From Cacajao melanocephalus (taxonomy: Eukaryota; Chordata; Mammalia; Primates; Pitheciidae): a stretch of DNA of 64,000 nt. Both the position numbers and the translations under genes were made by a program. Each line of letters starts with the position of its first letter. Within the stretch, counting starts at the first letter, position 1. Where the stretch lies: NCBI GenBank assembly GCA_963573385.1, contig CAUYLG010071695.1, positions 1 to 64,000 of the forward strand, written 5' to 3'. Of this stretch, positions 15,836 to 28,399 are shown one piece after another. The notes beneath the pieces are model-generated. The model did no database searches and was not told the DNA's origin. It saw only the letters and a program-made list of their open reading frames with translations.

Positions 15836-16996
15836 CTGCTTACTTTTATGAAACTTCTTCTGATTTTTTATATTCCCTCCCATTCCCATCAAATAACTTT
15901 CACCTCTTAGTTCATGGGGTGGTGGGGGCGTGGGGGGGAAAATCTATTGTGCAGGAATTCCTTCAATTTCCATCCACCATACCTATAAATGTCTGTAAAT
16001 CATTTTCTTCTGGTCCATTTATGCTAAAGAGGGATCCTTCCTTCTAACTGTGGCTGAGTCCTCTGTCTGTGCTTACCATTTATGCATGCTCAAGTCTCCA
16101 CCAACATATTAAAACAAATAAATAATTTCACCTACCTCTGCCTCCAGCCATCACCCTGTCTGTCCCAAAGCAAAACATCTTGGAAGAGTTGTTTACATTC
16201 ATTCTCTCTCATCTCTAATCATCTCCCCAGTCTACTTGAACCTGGCTTTGGTTCCTGCCGTTCCACTGAATGATCTCTCACCAGGGTTCCCAATGATCTC
16301 TTGCTGCTAAAACCATAGAAAATATTCAGTCATGTCACAAGTATGCCTGTACTTTCTGTTAAATTATTAAAATACTTTGGCACCAGTTTTAAAAAGAGCT
16401 GCCACCCCAAGTCCCCTCAGTACCTCCTCTCTGGTCACTTCCTCAGACCTTCCTCCATAGCTTCCCATCATCTAGCAACTAAAGAGCTAATGCCACTTCC
16501 CACAAAGGCCTGCCTCATCCTGCTCCCATATCAGGCTAACATTCATTCTGATTGGTTGGTGTCCAAGCCATATCAGTTGTTAAATATTTTTAGTGTAGCC
16601 CACCCCAGCAAAACTCAGCAAATTTTCCAATCTCCATCTTGATTATTCAGAATCATTTAACATAGTCAACTCTTTGAAACCCTCCCTTTGCTTTCTGTGA
16701 TGCCATACTCTCTTGGTATTTTTCTTTCTACTTCTCAGTTTCCTATGCTGATTTTCCCCATCCATATAACCTTTAAAATGTTGGTATTGCCCTCAGTCCT
16801 CTTCGCTTTGATATCTCGATAGATCTCACTATTCTCACCTCATGTCTTCAATGACTATCAATATGTGAATGAATTCCACATTGAATGATTAACCAAGACT
16901 TCTCTGAACTTCAGGCTTGACTCAAATATCTACTTAGCACATTCATTTGGTGGTCTTATAAGCCCTGCAAACTTAACATGTATAAAATTGAACTTC
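15836..16996. other. Intergenic, unassigned
   Basis: C/T-rich sequence resembling an old transposon but not assignable by eye. Frames of 103 and 99 codons at 15736-16047 and 16343-16642 resemble no known protein. Confidence 0.4.
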
Positions 16997-17312
<316 letters not shown>

Positions 17313-17320
17313 TTAAAAAT

Positions 17321-17430
17321 TATTATTATTATTATTTTTAGAAGGATGAATGCCTCTAGAAGGATGAATCTAGAAGGATGACTGAATTTTTATTATTATA
17401 ATTATTTTTAGAAGGATGCTTGAATCTAGA
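17321..17430. repeat. (ATT)n with duplicated 'tagaaggatg' blocks
   Basis: 'attatttttagaaggatg' occurs at about 17331-17348 and again at 17401-17418, with two more copies of 'tctagaaggatg' between. This is a small irregular tandem array. Confidence 0.75.
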
Positions 17431-17940
17431 AACCTAAGAGTCATCTGTGACTCCTCTCTCTCCCTTGCTGCCCTCTCATATTCAATCAATTACCATGTTC
17501 TATTTAATCTACCTCTAAAATACATGTAATGCATATTAAATCCATTAAAATCTCTCCATATGCCCTGCCTGTACTTTGCACAAGCCACCATCACCCCTGT
17601 GATTATGGTGGCTTCTTGTATTCTTACATCCATATTTGCCTCTCTCCAATCTATTTTTTGTAAAGCAGCCAGAGTTATCTTTTAAAAATGCAAATCTGAT
17701 TAGACCCATATATCCTGTTTCATTCTCCTGGGGTTCAAAATGAGGTCACATTCCCCTCAATGTTCAAATCAGATGACTTGGAGCCTTCAACTTGTCTCCC
17801 TTGTGTGGTAACTTCAGATTCCAAAGGTACAGATTGTCTTGATAAATGGAACTGGAAAATTGGCTCATATTCTTTTTGCCTGCTGCGACTGTCAGTAAAA
17901 TATCCAATTCTATGTGTTCTTCCATCCTTGTGTAGTCTTT
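17431..17940. other. Intergenic, unassigned
   Basis: 'gagtcatctgtgactcctct' and nearby text feel like an old interspersed repeat that may continue the one left of the preceding Alu. I do not name it. Confidence 0.4.
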
Positions 17941-18150
17941 ATCCATTACTATTATGATGTGCTGTGACTAGGCACAGATGTCTACCAAATAGCCTTGGGT
18001 AATCCTTATTCAGTGAAAGAAACTATTTTGGTTACCCAGGAGCCCTACAGTGTTTCAATTCTAGAAGTAGAAAAAGATACATATAACTCTTTCAAAGTGT
18101 TGCATTCAGCTATGACGGCTCAATAACATGAAAGACCTAGGACCCAAATG
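17941..18150 (+). repeat. 210-bp direct repeat, copy 1
   Basis: Aligns without gaps to 18511-18720, with about 17 mismatches counted by eye. Both copies end at 'cctaggacccaaatg'. Confidence 0.93.
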
Positions 18151-18510
18151 TTCAGTCTCTTCCCTTATATATCTTTTCGAGCTTATATATGGGGATAAAA
18201 AGTGCTGGTAGGTGTCAGAATCAGCTTGTATTCCCCAAGGCAAAGCCTTAATGGCTTTGTGAGTTAGTGCATGTAAATTGATTTTTCTGCCCAAGTCCAC
18301 TCCAGCAGTCTGCCAGGCCCAATGCATATAGTTCCACAGGAGGCCAGCAGTGTGGGCCGCAACACCAATCAGAATGCACTTGAAGCCTTTGGCATTAGAG
18401 TGTGGTCTACTTCTCTCCAAGAAGCATCTTGCCTCAGTTCATTTTTAACCAAAATGTCCATGACACTCTAGTTCCTACCTTTGGTAGGTGGCCTGATCAC
18501 TACCTCAGCT
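18151..18510. other. Spacer between the 210-bp repeats
   Basis: 360 bases, with a minus-strand frame of 104 codons (18106-18420) that resembles nothing I know. No repeat signature is recognised. Confidence 0.5.
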
Positions 18511-18720
18511 ATCCATTGCTATTATGATGTGCTGTGACTAGGCACAGATGTCTACCAAATAGCCCAGGGTAATCCTTATTTAGTGAAACAAAGTCTTTTG
18601 ATTACCCAGGAGCCCAACAATGTTTCAATTCTAGAAGTAGAAAAAAATACATATATCTCTTTCAAAGTGTTGCATTCAGCTATGATGGCTCAATGCCATG
18701 GTAGACCTAGGACCCAAATG
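18511..18720 (+). repeat. 210-bp direct repeat, copy 2
   Basis: Ungapped match to 17941-18150 at exactly 570 bases offset. It is not an Alu, L1 or LTR sequence that I recognise. Confidence 0.93.
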
Positions 18721-18979
18721 TGGGAAACAGGAGGATCCCGGAAGCCACCTTCTCACATCTAATCAGCCACCAATCCTTGGTGACTTGATCTATTGCTATA
18801 CTTAGAATTAAGCTGGGACACTGTCTTAGTTAAATGTCTTATCTGTTCTTTTATCATTTTAATCAGTTCCTACAGGTTACCCTGACTCAGCTTCCAATCT
18901 AACCTCCATATTGAACACATTTTTCTTTCTAAAATGTCAATCCGATCTTGCCTCTATTCTTCTTAAAGCTCTTTTAATT

Positions 18980-19018
18980 AGTGCTGGGATGATAGGCGTG
19001 AGCCACCATGCCTGGCCT
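18980..19018 (-). mobile_element. Alu 5' fragment, reverse
   Basis: 'gtgctgggatgataggcgtg' to 'catgcctggcc' is the promoter end of a reverse Alu. Only about 39 bases survive. Confidence 0.8.
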
Positions 19019-19033
19019 TTCCTGTCTTTAAGA

Positions 19034-19096
19034 TATCCCAGCACTTTGGGAGGCTGAGGTGGATGGATCACCTGAGGTCAGGAGTTCGAGACCAGA
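19034..19096 (+). mobile_element. Alu left-arm fragment, forward
   Basis: 'atcccagcactttgggaggc' to 'gttcgagaccag'. It lies 15 bases after an oppositely oriented fragment of the same part of Alu. Confidence 0.8.
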
Positions 19097-19121
19097 CCTT
19101 CTAATCTTTTACAATAGGAAA

Positions 19122-19436
19122 GGCTGGGCATGATTGCTCACACCTGTGATCTCAGCACTTTGGGAGGCTGAGGCGGGCGGATCACCTGAGGTTGGGAGTT
19201 CAAGTCCAGCCTGTTCAACATGGCCAAACCCCATATCTACTAAAAATACAAATATTAGTTGAGCAGGATGGCAGATGCCTATAATCTCAGCTGCTCAGGA
19301 GGCTGAGGCAGGAGAATTGCTTGAACCCAGGAGGCAGAGGTTGCAGTTAGCTGAGATCACACCACTGCACTACAGCCTGAGCAACAGAGTAAGACTCAGT
19401 CTCAAAAAAAAAAAAAAAAAGAAAGAAAACAAAAGA
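19122..19436 (+). mobile_element. Alu, full length
   Basis: ggctgggcatgattgctcac start, two arms and a 17-base A tail followed by 'gaaagaaaac'. Confidence 0.92.
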
Positions 19437-19568
19437 TAGGATTCTAAATCTGACATCTATGAACCAAGCATCAACAGATGGGCATCAGAAAAACTGAATT
19501 ATATATAGGACTTTACATGTGCATTTTTCCAATGAGTTGGTCCATAATTTTAATCAGAACTTCAGAGG

Positions 19569-19866
19569 ACCCAGGTGCAGTGGCTCACACCTGTAATCCC
19601 GGCACTTTGGGAGGCCGAGGTGGGTGGATCATGAGGTTAGGAGTTCAAGACCAGCCTGGCCAACATGGTGAAACCCTATCTCTACTAAAAATACAAAAAT
19701 TAGCTTGGCATGGTGGCGTGTGCCTGTAATTCCAGTTACTCAGGAGGCTGAGGCAGAGAATTGCTTGAACCCAGGAGGCAGAGGTTGCAGTGAGTGGAGA
19801 TCGTGCCTTTGCACTCCAGCCTGGGCAACATAGTGAGACTCTGTCTGGAAAAAAAAAAAAAAAAAA
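19569..19866 (+). mobile_element. Alu with target-site duplication
   Basis: Complete dimer with A tail. 'agaacttcagagg' before and 'agaacttcagggg' after differ at one base. Confidence 0.93.
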
Positions 19867-20099
19867 GAACTTCAGGGGAATGTATTTCTATAAGAAGGCT
19901 AAGACCTATAGCTCAAGTTCAAGCTGTGTAATTAGGATAAAAGGAGTTTTTATGACCTGGTCATAGCTTATCTGGCTAGTCTTATTATCTGCCGCTCTCT
20001 CCCTGCCATCCCTCCCCAATTAATATTCCAATAATATAGAAACACTTATGATCCCTAAACCACACAATATGATTTTATGCCCTCATGTACTATTGAGCA

Positions 20100-20290
20100 T
20101 GCTGTTCCCTCTGCCTGCAATGTCCTTCCTCTTTCCTTTACCCACTTTTGTCTGCTTGTAAAAATTATCTTTCAAAATTCAGCTCTGGTAATATTTCCAG
20201 AGAGCCTTTTCTGATTCTCACCCATAAAGAGTTACCCACCCCACTTATGTGTCACCTCTGTTCCTTGTACAGGCTTCTGGTTTGCCCATA
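20100..20290 (-). mobile_element. L2 LINE 3' fragment
   Basis: 'tgttccctctgcctgcaatg', 'aaaattcagctctggtaata' and 'gagagccttttctgattctc' are typical L2 3' text read antisense. Confidence 0.65.
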
Positions 20291-20299
20291 TTTTTGCCA

Positions 20300-20440
20300 C
20301 AAAAAATGAAAATATTTTAAGTAGACTTTTATATTGAAGTATAACTCTATACAGGAGTGTGCAAACTAGGCATATTGCTCAATGAACTTCACAGTGAACA
20401 CAGCTATGTAACTATCACTCTCAACAAGAGATAGAATATT
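20300..20440 (-). mobile_element. L1M-type LINE fragment, split by Alus
   Basis: 'gtataactctatacaggagt' and 'agtgaacacagctatgtaac' resemble old L1 3' UTR text. It seems to resume at 21093-21178 beyond the Alu cluster. Confidence 0.5.
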
Positions 20441-20570
20441 GGCCAGGCACAATGGCTCAGACCTGTAATCCTGGCACTTTGGGAGGCTGAGGTGGGTAGA
20501 TTGCTTGAGTCCAGGAGTTTGAGACCAGCCTGGGTAACCTGGCGAAACCCCACCTCTACCAAAAAGTTAG
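20441..20570 (+). mobile_element. Outer Alu, left part (host of a nested Alu)
   Basis: ggccaggcacaatggctcag through the left arm, stopping at 'ccaaaaagttag' where a second Alu enters. The element resumes at 20901. Outer flanks share 'gagaatattg'-like text (left 'atagaatattg', right 'acgagaatattg'). Confidence 0.9.
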
Positions 20571-20891
20571 GCTGGGCTTGGTGACTCACGCCTGTAGGCG
20601 CAGTGGCTCACGCTCCCAGCACTTTGGGAGGCCGAGGCGGGTGGATCACCTGAGGTCAGGAGTTCGAGACCAGCCTGGCCAACATGGTGCAACTCATCTC
20701 TACTAAAAACACAAAAATTAGCCGGGCTTAGTGGTGGCTGTAATCCTAGTTACTTAGGAGGCTGAGGCAGGCAGTTACTTGAACCCAGGAGGCGGTGGTT
20801 ACAGTGAGCCAAGATCGTGCCATTTCACTCCAGCCTGGGCAACAAGAGTGAGGACTCCATCTCAAAAAAAAAAAAAAAAAAAGGAAGAAAG
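20571..20891 (+). mobile_element. Inner (nested) Alu
   Basis: Dimer with a stuttered 5' end: 'gctgggcttggtgactcacg' is followed by a second start 'ggcgcagtggctcacg'. It is flanked by 'aaaaagttag' and 'aaaaattag', the duplicated host linker. Confidence 0.9.
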
Positions 20892-20900
20892 AAAAATTAG

Positions 20901-21092
20901 TCAGGCATAGTGGCACACGCTTGTGGTCCCAGCTACTTGGGAAGCTGAGGTGGTGGGAGGATCACCTGAGCCTAGAGAGGTCTAGGTTGCAGTGAGCCAT
21001 GATCACACCACTACACTCCAGCCTGGGTGACAGAGTGAGACCCTATGTCAAAAATAAATAAATAAATAAGTGAATAAATAAATAAATAAAAC
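20901..21092 (+). mobile_element. Outer Alu, right part
   Basis: Continues the right arm from 'tcaggcatagtggcacacgc' to a (aaat)n tail ending near 21090. Confidence 0.9.
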
Positions 21093-21179
21093 GAGAATAT
21101 TGCCAGGACCTCAAAAACCTCTCTTGTGCTTCATCCCAGTCATTACCTAATGAAAATGGTAATTACTCTTCTGATTTCT

Positions 21180-21474
<295 letters not shown>

Positions 21475-21479
21475 TGATT

Positions 21480-21936
21480 TCTTTTACCATAGATTAGTTT
21501 ACTTCTTTTTATTCTTCCATAATTTTGTGTCTAGTTTCTTTGATTCAACATTATGTGTGTTGAATTCATCCATGTTGTTGCTAGTGGCAGTGGTTTGTTC
21601 ATTTTCACTGCTATATGTATTAAATGAATGCACCATATATTTATCTTTTTCTACTACTGATAGAAATTTGAGTTGCTTCCATTTTTGGTTACTAAGGATA
21701 ATGCTGCCGTGAACACGCTTGTATATGTCTCTCAATGACCATATCCATGCTTTTCTATTAATATATGCCTAAAGCAGAATTTCTAGGTTACAGGGTATGT
21801 GAATACTCAGCTTTAGGAGATAATGATAAATACTTTTCTAAAATGGCTGGGCCAATTTATACTCCCATTCGCAGTGTGTGGAAATTCTAGTTGCTCTACA
21901 TTCTTGCCATTCCTTGTACAATTCAGGTTTTGCTTT
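21480..21936 (-). mobile_element. L1M LINE 3' region, antisense
   Basis: Recognisable L1M text: 'gaattcatccatgttgttgc', 'gttgcttccatttttggtta', 'ggataatgctgccgtgaaca' and 'aaaatggctgggccaattta'. Diverged, with no intact frame. Confidence 0.75.
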
Positions 21937-21994
21937 GTTTTTGTTTTGTTTTGTTTTTAAGACAGGGTCTCGCTTTGTCACTCAGGCTGGAGTA
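21937..21994 (-). mobile_element. Alu 3' fragment within L1M
   Basis: T-rich run then 'agacagggtctcgctttgtc' and 'ggctggagta', about 58 bases. It interrupts the old LINE. Confidence 0.75.
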
Positions 21995-22290
21995 TAAGTG
22001 AAATAAGCCAGGCACAAAAGGCCACATATTGTAGGATTCCATCTATCTAAAATGTCCAGAATAGGCAATTCCGTAAAGAAAGTAGATTAGTGGTAGCCAG
22101 GGACCTGGAGGAGGGGTAAATGGGGAATGACTGCTAATGAGGTACATGTTACTTCCAGGGGTGATAAAAATGTCTTAAAATTAGGTAATGCCAACGGTTG
22201 CATTACTCTCAAATATCAAATATACTAAAAACCAGTTAATTGTACACTTTAAATGGATTAATTTTATGATAGGTATATTAGAGCCCAATA
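21995..22290 (+). mobile_element. L1M LINE 3' UTR, sense
   Basis: 'gccaggcacaaaaggccaca', 'aaatgtccagaataggcaat', 'gattagtggtagccagggac' and 'ttgtacactttaaatgg' follow the consensus order that I remember for old L1 3' ends. Confidence 0.75.
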
Positions 22291-22846
22291 CAAGTTATAC
22301 AACACGCTGAGCTGTTGTTTGACTTTTGCAGAATTTACTTATCAGAATTATTTGCAATAAACTTGTATTACTCTTGCAGTTTTTTAAAAATGAAGATTTA
22401 AAAATATTTAATTATAATTTATACTTTTTTTCTGTGAAAAGGCTGCATAAATCATATTCCTTGTCACACTATCACCTCTTTTTCTCTCATCAAATCAGCC
22501 CTAGCTATCCTAAAGAACTATCCTCTTTTTGCTATAGGTGGACATTAGCACAGTATTCACGAGGAGAAGCATCACCAGCCGTAGCTCCAAAGAACGCCAA
22601 GGAATATGATCTTGTGGTGCACAGGGCTGCCAGAGTCTGCATTCGGTTTAGACAACGAGGGCCCAGAGAAAAGGCTGCTACCTTCTTCCTTCGTTGTCCT
22701 CTGTAGGCAAAGTCTAAATAGGGTATGACTAGCCTGTCCAATATCCTCTGCTATTTTTTCTCTTCCAGCCTCTGTAAGAGGAAAACACAAAACGAAAAGT
22801 AGCAGTAGAAAACATTATAGTATACAACTGTCACCTTTGATTACTT
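22291..22846. other. Intergenic, unique, one uncharacterised frame
   Basis: A 126-codon frame (22326-22706, +) and a 69-codon antisense frame overlap a better-balanced stretch at 22540-22706. No protein family is recognised, and I see no clear splice or promoter context. Most likely non-coding. Confidence 0.4.
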
Positions 22847-23128
<282 letters not shown>

Positions 23129-23220
23129 TCACCTTCGAGTACTTTTAAAAATTTCTTCTTACCCTTAGTTTTTTCCTTGTTCCAATAGTTTCCCTAGATT
23201 TGCAGTACCAGTATCCATAG

Positions 23221-23357
23221 AGGGCTTATTAGAAACCAAAATTATCAGCTGGCCCTCAGAGTCTTAATTAGTTACTCAGAGGGCGGGGCCCAGCCAGCAG
23301 CGCTTTAGCAACCCCCACCATGCCATTCTGACTGTCCCCCAAGTTTGAGCACCACTG
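23221..23357 (+). mobile_element. MER5-like fragment
   Basis: Degraded, with 'gggcttattagaaacc' near the start and the terminal 'gtttgagcaccactg' typical of MER5 ends. Confidence 0.5.
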
Positions 23358-23747
23358 CTCTAATTATTGAAAGCCCTCAGCTTTACTATATAACAGTGGA
23401 AACTACAGGCTTGCTGAGTAACCCTTCCTTTCTTTTGGTCACCCTAAACTTCCATTCACCATTCTGCCCAGATTCCATTCTGCCTGGATTCTTCCCTAAG
23501 CATATTTCTCTCGACATTTTCTTTTCCATCTTGGAATCCGTTTGCCTCTTCCTGAATCAGCACCTCGAGTTTGCTGTCCTTTTCCACCTAAATGGCGATT
23601 GTCAACGTGCCCTACTTAAGACAGTGTCACAGCACTACCTGGGAAGAAAGATAGGAAGATACCATGAAAAGAAGAATTTTTGTTTCAACATTTTTGGCAC
23701 TTATTTTTGTGAAAATGAGTAGCATGTACACTCTACGTTGATAGAGC
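23358..23747. other. Intergenic, unique; frame of 125 codons
   Basis: A + strand frame at 23345-23722 is free of Alu sequence but resembles no protein that I know. Its first codons lie in the MER5-like tail. I would not call it a gene. Confidence 0.4.
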
Positions 23748-24223
23748 AGAGATTCACAAACTTGAAGATGCAAAGGGGAGTTTGTTGTTTGTTTGTTTGT
23801 TTGTGATGGAATTTCACTCTTGTTGCCCAGGGATCTCAGGTCACCTCAACCTCCATCTCCCAGGTTCAAGCAATTCTCCTGCCTCAGCCTCCTGAGTAGC
23901 TGGAACTACTGGCATGCACCACCATGCCCAGCTAATTTTTTATTTTTATTTTTAGTAGAGACGGGGTTTCTCCATGTTGGTCAGGTTGGACTCAAACTTG
24001 CAACCTCAGATGATCCACCCGCCTCAGCTTCCCAAAGTGCTGGGATTACAGGCGTGAGCCACAGTGCCTGGCTATGGAGTTTGGTTTTTTAAATGGATGT
24101 TCCTGGGTTTCAGATTCTGGGATGTAGAGGCAATGTCTGGGGTGGAGTCTAGGAATTTTCATTTTGACAAGTACCCCAGGTCATTTTGAAATTGGTGGTC
24201 CTTGCCTACTTTGTGAAGCACTG
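23748..24223 (+). mobile_element. MER5-like element interrupted by an Alu
   Basis: Left end 'cagagattcacaaactt' and right end 'gtgaagcactg' bracket the Alu at 23785-24072. 'gggtttcagattctgggatg' and 'gtctaggaattttcattttg' are MER5 midsection. Confidence 0.6.
23785..24072 (-). mobile_element. Alu nested in a MER5-like element
   Basis: (GTTT)n instead of plain T at its start, then a reverse dimer with a small deletion after 'gttgcccagg'. 'ggagtttg' occurs on both sides. Confidence 0.88.
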
Positions 24224-24866
24224 CATCAAAATGAGAATTAGGGTAGGGGGCAGGACTGTCTCCTTTGCAAATTCTACATCCACTGGAAATCTATGCAAGA
24301 AAAAACAAACAAACACAGGACCTACATCTTTTCATGACATTTTTTATGTCTCCGGTGATTTTGTGCTTAGGAAACCTTTAAATCAAGTTCTCCGGCTCTC
24401 AAGATAAAAAAATAAGTTATCATCACACAAAGAGTAAACGGAGTTGTGCTGTTAGGTGTGAAAATTAATCTTGAAATAATACATATCCTGACCAGCTATA
24501 GGAACAATCTTGAATAAACTGATTACTTTTATACTTATATTCCCCTAGTATGTATCAACTGAGATACGTAAAGTTTTATTCCTTCCAAAATTTGTGGAGC
24601 AGTTAGTTGCTACCTTGAAAGAAGTTATTTTTCTCAAATTATTGTTCACAGTGGTTGTATGTATTAGTGGGAGACTTGATATATAGAATACTTTGTTGCC
24701 TGAAATGGCAATGATTGTTCATGTTGCCAAGATGCAAGTTCACGCTATGAACAGATCAATTTGTGTCTTGGCAATATACATAATGCATTTCTAACGGCAT
24801 TTTTAATTCTGGGGGCCAGTGTCGTCAGAGTAGTTTTACTTGTAAAGTACTAGAATAAGTGACTAC
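24224..24866. other. Intergenic, nothing identified
   Basis: AT-rich. No supported feature. Confidence 0.5.
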
Positions 24867-25137
24867 TTTTTTTTTTTTGAGACAGTTTTGTCCTGTCGCC
24901 CAGGCTGGAGTGCAGTGGCGGGATCTTGGCTCACTACAACTTCCGCCTCCCAGGTTCAAGCAATTCTCCTTCCTCAGCCTCCTGAATAGCTGGGATTACA
25001 TGCACCTGTGACCATTTTAGTAGAAATGGGTTTCACCATGTTGGCCAAGCTGGTCTCCAACTCCTGACCTCAGGTGATACTTCCGCCTTGGCCTCCCAAA
25101 GTGCTGGTATTACAGGCATGAGCCACGGTGCCCAGCC
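24867..25137 (-). mobile_element. Alu with target-site duplication
   Basis: Reverse dimer with a deletion in the linker. 'agtgactactttt' before and 'agtgactacattt' after. Confidence 0.92.
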
Positions 25138-25169
25138 AGTGACTACATTTTTAATCTCATAAAATAGAA

Positions 25170-25373
25170 CAGTATTTCCCAAACTCAGCATTATTGACGT
25201 TTTGGTCTGAATAATGTGTGCCATTCTGTGCACTGTAAGATGTTTAGTAGCATCTTTGGCCTCTACATACTGGATGTAATGAACATCTTCCCCTCAAGTT
25301 GTGACAACTAAATACTTCTAGACATTGCAAAGTGTCCCCGAGGGACAAAATCACCACAGGTTGGGAACAACTG
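25170..25373. mobile_element. hAT-type non-autonomous DNA transposon
   Basis: 204 bp with inverted ends cagtatttcccaaac and gttgggaacaactg. It is flanked by a perfect 8-bp duplication, aaatagaa (25162-25169 and 25374-25381), the length expected of hAT elements. No transposase frame. Confidence 0.85.
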
Positions 25374-25483
25374 AAATAGAAACATGATGTTAAGACAACA
25401 TACAATTCATATAAATAACTTTATGAAAGATTTTAGTGCCTGTGGCCAAAGTGTTTTTGCTTTTTAAAAATTTTTACTTTTTT

Positions 25484-25783
<300 letters not shown>

Positions 25784-25825
25784 TTATTTATATTTTTGAG
25801 ACGTTTTATTTATTTATATTTTTGA

Positions 25826-25945
25826 GACGGAGTTGCTCACTCTGTCGCCCATCACAGAGGTTGCAGTGGGCCGATCACCCCACTGCATTCCAGCCTGGGT
25901 GATAGAGCGAGACTCAATCTCAAAAATAAATAAGCAAAATAAAAT
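25826..25945. mobile_element. Alu fold-back: reverse end fused to forward end
   Basis: 25826-25852 reads as the 3' end of a reverse Alu (gagacggagttgctcactctgtcgccca). It passes at once into forward right-arm text ('cagaggttgcagtgggccga' to 'ctcaatctcaaaaataaata'). Each half is the same portion of Alu in opposite orientation. The T-rich 'tttatttatatttttgagac' before it is also doubled. Confidence 0.8.
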
Positions 25946-25961
25946 AAAAATAAAATATTTC

Positions 25962-26124
25962 TTATTTTTTTGAGATGAAGTCTCACTCTGTCAGCCAGGC
26001 TGGAATATGCAGTGGGGCAATCTCGGCTCACTGCAACCTCTGCCTCCTGGTTTCAAAGCAATTCTCCTGCCTCAGCTTCCCAAGTAGCTGGGACTACAGA
26101 TGCACACCGCCATGCTCAGCTAAT
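25962..26124 (-). mobile_element. Alu, truncated
   Basis: 'ttttttgagatgaagtctca' onwards, stopping after 'catgctcagctaatt'. The left arm is missing. Confidence 0.87.
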
Positions 26125-26628
26125 TGAAGAAATAAAGAGTTCCCAGAAAACACAGTGGAAGAGCAGAATATGTTTATAAATGGTTTATAAATCCAAAAAC
26201 CTTGGTATACTTTAATATATGCCAATATTAAATATATTAAAATAACAAAGTGAATACAATATGCATAATATTTCAATAATAAATCTTTCAAGCTGACATT
26301 CACTTGTTTAATTCATTATATCACAGCACTTTGAAGTCTACACAGTCAAAGTGAATAAACTGTGTATCCTGATCATTTCAGCAAAATAATTCAACTGCTT
26401 CAGCTTGAATCACCCAATAAGCTAATGCTAAGCTTATTTGTAGCACGAGGGGAATCTTCATCTGAATTACATGAACTGCCTCTTTGCTTCAGGTTGACAG
26501 AAACCTGGCCAAAGTGTGAACTACACTGTTCGCACAGTTAAGGCTCTTAAAGTCGTTTAAATTTGTTTTTCAGTCATTTTTCTACAAATCAGCAGTAGGC
26601 ATTTGTATCATAATTTTTCCAGTACAGT
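26125..26628. other. Intergenic, AT-rich, nothing identified
   Basis: No gene or repeat that I can support. Confidence 0.5.
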
Positions 26629-26928
26629 CTTTTTTTTTTTTTTTTTGAGATGGAGTCTTGCTCTGTCGCCCAGGCTGAAGTACAGTTGCATGATCTAGGC
26701 TCACTGCAACCTCCACCTCCTGGGTTCAAGTGATTCTTCTGCCTCAGCCTCCCAAGTAGCTGGAACTATAGGCATGCACCACCACACCCAGCTAATTTTT
26801 GTATTTTTAGTAGAGGCGGGATTTCACCATATTGGCCAGGCTAGTCTCGAACTCCTGACCTCAGATGATCCACCTTCCTCAGCCTCCCAAAGTGCTGGCA
26901 TTCTAGGTGTGAGCCACCATGCCTGGCC
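26629..26928 (-). mobile_element. Alu, full length
   Basis: Long poly(T), then gagatggagtcttgctctgt. Complete reverse dimer ending 'gccaccatgcctggcc'. Confidence 0.93.
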
Positions 26929-27890
<962 letters not shown>

Positions 27891-27907
27891 CATTTGTAGT
27901 TTTAAGC

Positions 27908-28085
27908 CAGGGATTGGCAAACATTTTTTATTGTAAAGGCAGAGATAGTATTCTAGGTTTTGCACACTCTACTGTCTGTTGCACACCCAGCTACTCAACT
28001 CTGCTGTGCTGTAGCAGAAAGGCAGTTATGGAATGGATGTACATAGATAGATGTGGATGTGTCCCAATAAAAGTTTAGACATTGG
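27908..28085. mobile_element. hAT-like MITE, degraded
   Basis: Starts cagggattggcaaac, the characteristic end of a common hAT-derived repeat. 'acccagctactcaactctgc' and 'ccaataaaagtttagac' fit its interior. The right end is unclear. Confidence 0.6.
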
Positions 28086-28105
28086 TCAGGTTCTGAGGAA
28101 TAAAG

Positions 28106-28185
28106 CAGTGATTTTTGAAACTTTAATACACACACAAATCTCCTGAAGATCTTGTTAAAATGCAGTTTAATTCAGTTAAGTCTGC
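28106..28185 (+). mobile_element. MER5A-like fragment
   Basis: cagtgatttttgaaacttta followed by 'aatctcctgaagatcttgtt'. Only the left part is preserved. Confidence 0.6.
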
Positions 28186-28399
28186 TATGGAGTCCAAGAC
28201 AGTAGTGACTGTGGTAGTGATGCTAGCGGTTGGGCTGAATAAACTTTGAGTTGCAAGGAACTAAAGGATTATCATCTCCCTTTCTAGCCTCTAGGCCTGG
28301 CGTAATTGCTCAGCATAGTGCTAAGCATGATTTAGGTGACTACTTTTGAAACTATGAGTTCCCATTGAATGCAGTAAAAGCCAAAGTCCTTACCGTGGT

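Noticed and set aside
17941..18720. CRISPR-like or satellite array
   Set aside because: Only two copies of a long unit with a single spacer, in a primate genome.
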